Assembly: GCA_910575605.1 (NCBI GenBank)
Contig: CAJTEW010000006.1
Location: forward strand, 99,594 to 163,593
Source of the DNA: Lachnospiraceae bacterium
GTDB taxonomy: Bacteria; Bacillota; Clostridia; Lachnospirales; Lachnospiraceae
DNA: 64,000 bases
Direction of reading: 5' to 3'
Shown here: positions 52,282 to 58,725 of the stretch, in pieces
Position numbering within the stretch: position 1 is the first letter of the stretch
Layout of the letters: each line of letters starts with the position of its first letter
Translations under genes and position numbers: made by a program
The notes under the pieces: generated by a model
What the model saw: the letters and a program-made list of their open reading frames with translations, nothing else
What the model was told of the DNA's origin: nothing
Databases searched by the model: none

Positions 52282-53178
52282 ATGGAGATGCTGACGCTTT
52301 CACATGTGAAGAAGAGTTTTGGAGAAAAAGAAGTGCTTAAGGATGTTACTTTTTCTGTGCCGGAACATACTGTATTTGGATTTGTGGGACAGAACGGCGC
52401 AGGAAAGACGACAACCATGAAAATGATTCTGGGTCTGCTGCCTTGCGGCGGCGGAAAGATTACGGTAAATGGAAGTCCGGTCTGCTACGGAAATACGCCC
52501 ACAAATCAGTATGTAGGATACTTGCCAGATGTGCCGGAATTCTATTCCTGCATGACGCCCATGGAATACCTTCGTTTTTGCGGAGAGATTACTGGAATGA
52601 GGGCGGGAGAAATCAAAAGCCGCAGTGAAGAATTGCTGCGTCTCACAGGACTTCATGGGGAGAAACGCCGGATCAAGGGATTTTCCAGAGGAATGAAACA
52701 GCGTCTGGGGATCGCGCAGGCATTATTTGGACATCCCAGTCTGTTAATCTGCGACGAGCCTACCTCTGCGCTTGATCCGGTGGGCCGCAAAGAGCTGCTG
52801 GATATTCTGGAGTCGGCAAAAGAGCAGACTACCGTGCTTTTTTCTACCCATATTCTGTCAGACGTGGAGAAAATCTGTGATGAAATTGCCTTTCTGCACG
52901 AGGGGAGGATTGCAATTAGGGGTTCCCTTGAAGAGGTTCATAAAAGGAGGAAAGCTTCGGGAACAGAATTGGAAACGGAGAGGGGGGAGGATGCCGGCCG
53001 GCTTTTTAAGGCCTTTCCTTTTTTGAAGCGTACAGGGAGAAATATTCTGCTGCTTGAAGATCCGGAGCGTCTGCCGGGTATTCTCCACTTTATAGCTGAT
53101 AAAAATCTTAGAATTCTGCGTATAGAGCGGCAGGAGACGACATTGGAGGACTTATTTATGGAGGTAGTGGGGAAATGA
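52282..53178 (+). CDS. ABC exporter ATPase (YxlF-like)
   Basis: The 298-residue ATPase has Walker A GQNGAGKTTTMKMIL near residue 40, the signature FSRGMKQRLGIAQALF, Walker B LLICDEPTSALDPVG and H-loop STHILSD. Its C-terminal domain is about 90 residues. ATG 52282 lies seven bases after GGAG; the longer frame reaching 52186 is inside the small membrane protein gene. It overlaps the permease start (ATGA). The substrate is unknown. Confidence 0.93.
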   Translation: MEMLTLSHVKKSFGEKEVLKDVTFSVPEHTVFGFVGQNGAGKTTTMKMILGLLPCGGGKITVNGSPVCYGNTPTNQYVGYLPDVPEFYSCMTPMEYLRFCGEITGMRAGEIKSRSEELLRLTGLHGEKRRIKGFSRGMKQRLGIAQALFGHPSLLICDEPTSALDPVGRKELLDILESAKEQTTVLFSTHILSDVEKICDEIAFLHEGRIAIRGSLEEVHKRRKASGTELETERGEDAGRLFKAFPFLKRTGRNILLLEDPERLPGILHFIADKNLRILRIERQETTLEDLFMEVVGK

Positions 53179-53936
53179 CAGCTTTTTTGAAGAAGGAATG
53201 GATGGAGTGGATCCGGAGCGGCCGGTTGACGGTTTTAACGCTGGTTTTTGTATTGTTTGGGATTATGAATCCGGCTATTGCAAAGCTCACTCCCTGGCTT
53301 ATGGAGACGCTTTCTGATTCTCTGGCGGATACAGGACTTGTCGTTTCGGAAGTTACAGTAAATGCGATGAACTCCTGGGCGCAATTTTATAAAAATATGC
53401 CAATGGGACTTCTTATTTTTATTCTGGTCTGCGGCGGCTGCTTTACGGCAGAATATGACAGGGGAACTCTGATTCCGGTAGTTACAAAAGGATTGTCCCG
53501 CAGAAAAATTGTGGGGGCGAAAGCAGTGGCGCTGTTTGGAGCATGGACGACGCTGTACTTTCTCTTTTATGGAATCACGTATGGATATAATGCATATTTC
53601 TGGGACAACAGTATTGCAGAGCATGTATTTCTTGGGGCAGCCTGTACATGGATGTTCGGCGTGTGGGTAATTTCGTTCTTTATCTTGTTCTCAGCCGTGG
53701 CCAAGAACAGCGCGCAGGTACTTTTCGGAACCGGAAGCGCTGCCGTGGGCGCTTATGTTCTTGGCATGTTTCCGAGGCTCGCTTCTTTTCTGCCGGCAAG
53801 GCTTATGGAGGGGATGGCGTTGCTTCAAGGGATAAATGAGGCAGCGGATTATTCTGTCAGTATGGCGGCAGCAGGCGTTATGAGTATCGTCTGTCTGGCG
53901 TTGGCAGTCTGGTGTTTTGACAGGAGGAGACTTTAA
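53175..53936 (+). CDS. ABC-2 type permease (YxlG-like)
   Basis: The 253-residue membrane protein has six predicted helices and starts TAFLKKEWMEWIRSGRLTVL, with the DRGTLIPVVTKGLSRRKIVG cytoplasmic loop typical of ABC-2 permeases. It overlaps the ATPase stop by four bases and ends the cassette. Only one permease is present, so it probably forms a homodimer with the ATPase. Confidence 0.9.
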   Translation: MTAFLKKEWMEWIRSGRLTVLTLVFVLFGIMNPAIAKLTPWLMETLSDSLADTGLVVSEVTVNAMNSWAQFYKNMPMGLLIFILVCGGCFTAEYDRGTLIPVVTKGLSRRKIVGAKAVALFGAWTTLYFLFYGITYGYNAYFWDNSIAEHVFLGAACTWMFGVWVISFFILFSAVAKNSAQVLFGTGSAAVGAYVLGMFPRLASFLPARLMEGMALLQGINEAADYSVSMAAAGVMSIVCLALAVWCFDRRRL

Positions 53937-53974
53937 AAGTGTGCTGGGAGGATAGAAATGCAGTCAAAATAAAC

Positions 53975-54008
53975 AAAGCTGTTCTGTCTGATAGGCTTTT
54001 TTATATTG
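53975..54008 (+). terminator. Weak terminator after the XRE-ABC cassette
   Basis: AAAGCT (53975-53980) and GGCTTT (53994-53999) form a six-pair stem with one G-U, then TTTTTTATA. Confidence 0.4.
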
Positions 54009-54082
54009 ATGGATAATATCCTCCATACGGTATGCAAGCTTTCGATTTTCACATTCTTTGGAAAAATATTCCCATTAAAAGT

Positions 54083-54532
54083 TTAATGCTGAGAAAAAGC
54101 AATGATAACTTTATTGATATAATTTCTGCTCATATGTAATATTTCATCATTAATTAGAATAACGTCCTGATGATGTATGTCACGAATTTTATTCAGAGAA
54201 ACAATACAACTTTGACTGCAATTGATAAAGCCATACGGAGCAAGGATTTTAAGTTCGTTTTTTAATGTTCCATATTTATGATAGATTCCATGCTCTGTAT
54301 GGATTGTAATATAATGTCTGCTGATTTTCAAATAGTAAATATCATAGATATTAATTTTTGATATGGATAGCTTGTTTTTGCATATATAGGTCTGACATGT
54401 GATTCTATATAAATGGAATGCTTGTTCTAATCCTGATACTCCATATTGGTTTAAAAAACAAGATAGATTGTTATATAGTTTCTTATTTGTGGAAAATTCC
54501 TGTATCCAGTTCATGCTATTTATCCTTTGCAT
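54083..54532 (-). CDS. Orphan LytTR-type DNA-binding protein
   Basis: The 149-residue protein has an N-terminal piece of about 55 residues with no recognised domain and a C-terminal LytTR domain: INIYDIYYLKISRHYITIHT, the LKILAPYGFINCSQSCIVSL helix and LHMSRNYINKVIIAF. LytTR domains (AgrA, ComE) control virulence, bacteriocin or competence genes. There is no receiver domain, kinase or peptide gene beside it. The gene is notably AT-rich compared with its neighbours, which suggests transfer or decay of a larger locus. Confidence 0.7.
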   Translation of the reverse strand: MQRINSMNWIQEFSTNKKLYNNLSCFLNQYGVSGLEQAFHLYRITCQTYICKNKLSISKINIYDIYYLKISRHYITIHTEHGIYHKYGTLKNELKILAPYGFINCSQSCIVSLNKIRDIHHQDVILINDEILHMSRNYINKVIIAFSQH

Positions 54533-54895
54533 TTTTTATCCTTCTACTTATTAAGACACATCAATAATGAAAAACTTACGTGAAAGTAGGTGGCTTTTGA
54601 GAGAAAGAGCTCTGAGTATCCTGATATGCTGTGAGTAGAGCAGGATGTGTTGTGTCGAAAAATGTCGGTAATAGCAAGAAAATGGAAGGTCAATATATTT
54701 AAGGAATACTGGAAGCATGACGTATGGCAGTGTACAAAAATTAAAATATTCTGAATTACATTATTCACAGCACATACTTATTATTATATAATTAAGAAAA
54801 GCATGAAGAGCTAAATTAACGGGAACAGGATTCATTTAACAGAAGGGTTCGAGGAATATTACAAAAAATAATTATAATAAATGACGGTGAAAATA
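54533..54895. other. AT-rich intergenic stretch
   Basis: I find no supportable gene in these 363 bases. Short frames on both strands (for example 23 codons from 54567 on the plus strand, and 74 codons on the minus strand) lack ribosome binding sites and family features. A TATAAT at 54873-54878 may serve the next gene. The stretch may be the remains of a decayed gene or a lost partner of the LytTR gene. Confidence 0.5.
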
Positions 54896-55627
54896 ATGGA
54901 TAAACATTTAGAAAATAACAAAGTAAACTTCGTATTTGACATGGATGATACCATATATGACTTAATGGAACCTTTTAAAAAGGCTCATGAAAAGCTTATC
55001 GGGCAAAAAGTAAATACAGATGTTATCCAGCTTTTTAAAAAATCCAGAATCTATTCAGACATTATACTGGAACAGGAAAAAGCGGGCAAAGTCAGCAGGG
55101 AGGACGCTTTTTACGAAAGGATGAGGCTGACATATAGAGATGCAGGTCTAAAGCTTACAAAGGAGGAAGGCCGCCAGTTTGAGGCAGAGTACCGCCGCAA
55201 TCAGACGCTTATAAGAGCCTTTAGCTTTATGGAAGAGGTTTTAGATTATTGCAAAGAAAAGAATATTCCCATGGCGATACTGACCAACGGAGAGGGCACA
55301 GGCCAGCGCCGAAAAGCCTCTGTCCTAAAATTGGAAAGATGGTTTCCGCCTGAGCATATCTTTCCTACAGGAGAAATCGGCTGGCACAAACCCGATATCC
55401 GCTCATTCAAGTTTGTGGAAGCCCAAATGCATTTCCATCCCGGACGGACCTGGTATATAGGCGATACATATGAATCAGACATTGCCGGAGCCTTTGCTGC
55501 CGGCTGGCATACCATTTGGCTGAACCACAGAACTAGGCCCTATCCTGAAGCACCTGGAAGGGCCGACATAGAAATTAATGATGGCAAAAAGCTTTTACCT
55601 TTGTTAACCCAAATCATCCACCCGTAA
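54896..55627 (+). CDS. HAD superfamily phosphatase
   Basis: The 243-residue protein has HAD motif I VFDMDDTIYDL (nucleophile Asp), motif II ILTNGEG, the Lys before DIRSFKF (GWHKPDIRS) and motif III WYIGDTYESDIAGA. It is a cytosolic phosphatase of the beta-phosphoglucomutase/YjjG-like class; substrate unknown. ATG 54881 is in frame five codons earlier, but TATAAT at 54873-54878 would place the transcript start after it, so 54896 is preferred. Neither start has a good ribosome binding site. Confidence 0.85.
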   Translation: MDKHLENNKVNFVFDMDDTIYDLMEPFKKAHEKLIGQKVNTDVIQLFKKSRIYSDIILEQEKAGKVSREDAFYERMRLTYRDAGLKLTKEEGRQFEAEYRRNQTLIRAFSFMEEVLDYCKEKNIPMAILTNGEGTGQRRKASVLKLERWFPPEHIFPTGEIGWHKPDIRSFKFVEAQMHFHPGRTWYIGDTYESDIAGAFAAGWHTIWLNHRTRPYPEAPGRADIEINDGKKLLPLLTQIIHP

Positions 55628-55652
55628 AATTAGTTAAAAAAGCAAATGCTGT

Positions 55653-55681
55653 TTGCGATTATGAAATGAATGGTGTATACT
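55653..55681 (+). promoter_or_regulatory. Promoter of the ParB-like/BMP gene
   Basis: TTGCGA (55653-55658), 17 bases, TATACT (55676-55681). An in-frame ATG at 55666 falls inside it, which excludes that start. Confidence 0.65.
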
Positions 55682-55728
55682 TTACCTGCAAAGAAAGACA
55701 ATATATTAAAAGTGAAATGGAGAATTAT

Positions 55729-57657
55729 ATGGCATTAGAAGATTATGTAAAAGCCTACAGGCTTGGAAAAAGAGATTATCAGTACCGGATGCTTCATGGA
55801 ATGCAGCCTACCGTACAGATCCTTGACGATATTCTCCCGGGACGTGGAATGTACTCGGAGGTGCCGTTAGGTCTTGTCCAGATTCCGATTGACCAGATAG
55901 TGGGGACAAAGACAGGTGGAAGGAGCAGTGCCTTTGCCAGTAATTTTATGCCAATTTTAAGAGAAAATACAGAGTTTGCTTCAAAATGGGCGAGCTTAAG
56001 TACAAGTCACATACAGGAGGGAATCAGGGAACCTATTAAGGCTTATGAATATATGAATAAATTTTATGTTCTAGAGGGCAATAAACGGGTCAGCGTTATG
56101 AAATATTTTGGGGTAGCGGCGGTTCCGGGAGTTGTGACAAGAATTGTTCCGAAACGGACAGAAGAAAAGGAAAATAAAATCTATTATGAATTCATGGATT
56201 TCTATGAACTGTCCAAGGTAAATTATGTTTGGTTTTCTGAGGAAGGAAGCTTCGCAAAGCTTCAGGAGGCCGTAGGAAAAGGTAAGAAAGAGGTGTGGTC
56301 CGATGATGATAAGCTGACCTTCAGCTCCGTCTATCGCAGATTCTGCTCTGAGTACACTCAGATTAATGAAGCCCAGAAGTCAGATGACGAGCTTAATATC
56401 CTGCCTGGAGATGCATTTTTGTCTTTTATTACTTTGTATGGCTATGAGGACATTTATGAAATGACTACAAAGGAGCTTAAAAATCTGATTTCAGATAGCT
56501 GGGAGGAGTTTAAGCTTTTAGAGAAAAAGGAAGAGTCGGTTGATTTGAAGCTTGACCCGAATACAGAGAAAAAGCCGTTGTTAAATTTACTTCTGCCCAC
56601 GGGTATGACGAAGCTTAAGATTGCATTTGTATATGCAAAGACAGTGTCCTCCTCGGCGTGGACCTATGCACATGAGCTTGGAAGGCTCCATCTTAAACAG
56701 GTGTTTCCAGAGAAGGTCAGCACTGTATATTATGACAATGTGACAGAGGAAACGGCAGAGGATGTCATTGAGGCGGCAATAAAGGATGAGTGCGATATTA
56801 TCTTTACCACATCTCCGGCTTTTGTACAGGCAAGCGTTAAGGCGGCAATTGCAAACCAGGACGTCCGCATATTAAATTGTTCCTTAAATACGTCCCATCG
56901 GTATATCCGCACCTACTATGCCCGTATGCATGAGGCAAAATTCCTGATGGGAGCTATTGCAGGAGCCATGGCGGAAAATAATAAGCTTGCCTATGTTGCG
57001 GATTTGCCGATTTACGGTTCTATTGCCAATATCAATGCATTTGCGCTGGGAGCAAAGATGATTAATCCTCGGGCAGAGGTTTATCTGGAGTGGTCTTCCT
57101 TAAAGGACCAGGATATTTATGAAAATATACGAAGAACCAAAGCGAGCTGTATTTCAGGAAAGGATATGGTGATCCCGGAGGATTCCTCCCGGTATTTCGG
57201 GCTTTATGAGCTGGAGAACGACTGGCCAAGAAGTCTTGCCATGCCGCTATGGCACTGGGGGAAATTTTATGAGCGTCTTGTCCGTACGATTATGGATGGT
57301 ACCTGGAAATATGATGACAAGTCTTCAGAGAAAAAGGCCATTAATTACTGGTGGGGAATGTCCTCGGATGTGATTGACGTTATCTGCTCCAAAAATCTTC
57401 CTATCGGTACTAGACGTCTGGTTGAGCTTTTGAAAAATACAATAAGCAGAGGGGAGTTTAATCCATTTTCCGGTATTTTGTATTCTCAGGAGGGTATTAT
57501 TCAGGGGGATCCAAACGTAAGCCTTTCACCAGAGCAGATTGTGAAGATGGACTGGCTGGCTGAAAATGTCATCGGATCTCTTCCAGAGGAATATGAACTT
57601 CAGGAACAGGCAAAGCCGGCGGTCCTGCAGCAGGGAGTAAAGAAAAAGGAAGGTTAA
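55729..57657 (+). CDS. Cytosolic fusion of ParB/Srx-like and BMP (PnrA/Med) domains
   Basis: The 642-residue protein has no signal peptide. Residues about 45-150 match a ParB N-terminal/sulfiredoxin-like domain (IREPIKAYEYMNKFYVLEGN, then KRVSVMKYFGVAAVPGVVTR). Residues about 290-600 match the BMP family of nucleoside-binding proteins (IAFVYAKTVSSSAWTYAHEL and KAAIANQDVRILNCSLNTSH), normally secreted lipoproteins such as PnrA, though Med in B. subtilis acts inside. A linker of about 120 residues lies between. A sensor of a small molecule with a regulatory or DNA/RNA role is inferred. GGAGA before ATG 55729 favours this start. The next gene follows by eight bases. Confidence 0.72.
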   Translation: MALEDYVKAYRLGKRDYQYRMLHGMQPTVQILDDILPGRGMYSEVPLGLVQIPIDQIVGTKTGGRSSAFASNFMPILRENTEFASKWASLSTSHIQEGIREPIKAYEYMNKFYVLEGNKRVSVMKYFGVAAVPGVVTRIVPKRTEEKENKIYYEFMDFYELSKVNYVWFSEEGSFAKLQEAVGKGKKEVWSDDDKLTFSSVYRRFCSEYTQINEAQKSDDELNILPGDAFLSFITLYGYEDIYEMTTKELKNLISDSWEEFKLLEKKEESVDLKLDPNTEKKPLLNLLLPTGMTKLKIAFVYAKTVSSSAWTYAHELGRLHLKQVFPEKVSTVYYDNVTEETAEDVIEAAIKDECDIIFTTSPAFVQASVKAAIANQDVRILNCSLNTSHRYIRTYYARMHEAKFLMGAIAGAMAENNKLAYVADLPIYGSIANINAFALGAKMINPRAEVYLEWSSLKDQDIYENIRRTKASCISGKDMVIPEDSSRYFGLYELENDWPRSLAMPLWHWGKFYERLVRTIMDGTWKYDDKSSEKKAINYWWGMSSDVIDVICSKNLPIGTRRLVELLKNTISRGEFNPFSGILYSQEGIIQGDPNVSLSPEQIVKMDWLAENVIGSLPEEYELQEQAKPAVLQQGVKKKEG

Positions 57658-57665
57658 ATACACTT

Positions 57666-58283
57666 ATGAGAATACTTGCAATTGCAGATGAGGAGTCAGC
57701 CTATCTGTGGGACTATTTTGATAAGAGCAAGCTTAAGGGAGTTGACCTGATTATTTCCTGTGGAGATCTGGCGCCGGAGTATCTGTCATTTCTAACAACG
57801 CTTACGTCAATTCCGGTTCTGTATGTGCATGGTAATCATGATGAGAAATATGACAGAAATCCACCGGAGGGCTGCACCTGCATTGACGACAGGGTGTATG
57901 TGCATGAGGGCATACGTATTCTGGGACTGGGAGGGTCCATGCGTTACAGCTCCGGGAAATATCAGTATACAGAATTTCAGATGCTTTCAAGGGTTAGAAG
58001 GCTGGCATTCCAGCTGTTCAGAAGGAGGGGCTTTGATATTCTTGTTACCCATGCCCCAGCATATCAGATAAATGATGGGGAGGATCTGCCCCATCAGGGA
58101 TTTAAGGCATTTCTTTCCCTTATGGAAAAATATCATCCGAGATTTTTCCTTCATGGGCATGTGCATATGTCCTATGGAAGAAAGCATAAGCGTTATGATA
58201 AGTATGAGGAGACTCATGTAATAAATGCATTTGAGAGATGTATTTTTGAGTATGAGGATGAGGAAGTGGGGAAGCATTTATAA
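57666..58283 (+). CDS. Calcineurin-like metallophosphoesterase
   Basis: The 205-residue protein begins RILAIADEESAYLWDYFDKS and has the metallophosphoesterase motifs GDLAPEYLSF (GD), YVHGNHD (GNHD), VTHAP and FLHGHVHMSYG (GHVH). The first DxH motif is degenerate (ADEE in place of DxH), which may alter metal binding. Together with the upstream ParB-like/BMP protein it forms a two-gene operon, so its substrate may be a nucleotide signal; this is inference. A terminator follows. Confidence 0.85.
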   Translation: MRILAIADEESAYLWDYFDKSKLKGVDLIISCGDLAPEYLSFLTTLTSIPVLYVHGNHDEKYDRNPPEGCTCIDDRVYVHEGIRILGLGGSMRYSSGKYQYTEFQMLSRVRRLAFQLFRRRGFDILVTHAPAYQINDGEDLPHQGFKAFLSLMEKYHPRFFLHGHVHMSYGRKHKRYDKYEETHVINAFERCIFEYEDEEVGKHL

Positions 58284-58291
58284 GATTACAG

Positions 58292-58337
58292 GACTTTACT
58301 GCAGATAATTACTTCGTGGCAGTAAAGTCTTTTTTTT
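58292..58337 (+). terminator. Terminator after the metallophosphoesterase
   Basis: GACTTTACTGC (58292-58302) and GCAGTAAAGTC (58319-58329) form a perfect 11-bp stem, followed by eight T residues. Confidence 0.92.
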
Positions 58338-58356
58338 ATATATTTGTAAAAAGGGC

Positions 58357-58385
58357 TTGCTATATACCCGTATGGGGTATATAAT
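58357..58385 (+). promoter_or_regulatory. csoR-copA promoter with CsoR-type operator
   Basis: TTGCTA (58357-58362), 17 bases and TATAAT (58380-58385). Between and over them TATATACCC and GGGTATATA (58361-58369, 58375-58383) make a perfect 9-bp inverted repeat with a five-base spacer, a close match to known CsoR sites (TACCC...GGGTA). Binding would block RNA polymerase until copper is present. Confidence 0.85.
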
Positions 58386-58409
58386 AACCTCATTAAGGAG
58401 GAGAAACAG

Positions 58410-58712
58410 ATGAGTGAAAATAAAGAATGTTGTCAAAGGACAAAGGAGCGCTCTAAGAAGGAGTACAGGGATTTAATTAACCGTTTAAACCGTGTGGAGG
58501 GGCAGATTCGTGGAATAAGGAGAATGGTGGAGGAGAACGCTTATTGTCCTGAAATTCTGATTCAGGTATCTGCGGCCAATGCGGCTCTTAACAGTTTTAA
58601 TAAGGTGCTGCTTTCAGAGCATATCAGGACTTGTGTGGCAGAGGATATTCGTAATGGTAAAGAAGATACCTTGGATGAACTGACAGGTGTTCTTAAGAAG
58701 CTGATGAAATAA
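58410..58712 (+). CDS. csoR: CsoR-type copper-sensing repressor
   Basis: CsoR binds Cu(I) and releases its operator. The 100-residue protein has the DUF156 core INRLNRVEGQIRGIRRMVEE and the Cu ligands Cys in NAYCPEIL, and His and Cys in SEHIRTCVAEDI, the full X-H-C set. It has a polar N-terminus with ECCQRT. AAGGAGGAG precedes the ATG. It is the first gene of the copper operon and its target palindrome lies in the promoter. Confidence 0.92.
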   Translation: MSENKECCQRTKERSKKEYRDLINRLNRVEGQIRGIRRMVEENAYCPEILIQVSAANAALNSFNKVLLSEHIRTCVAEDIRNGKEDTLDELTGVLKKLMK

Positions 58713-58725
58713 GGAGGGCAGACAG

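Noticed and set aside
54544..54768. 74-codon minus-strand frame beside the LytTR gene
   Set aside because: No ribosome binding site, no recognisable domain, and it lies in an AT-rich stretch where such frames arise by chance.
54843..54856. GGGTTCGAGG, resembling a tRNA T-arm
   Set aside because: No acceptor, D-arm or anticodon arm can be folded around it.
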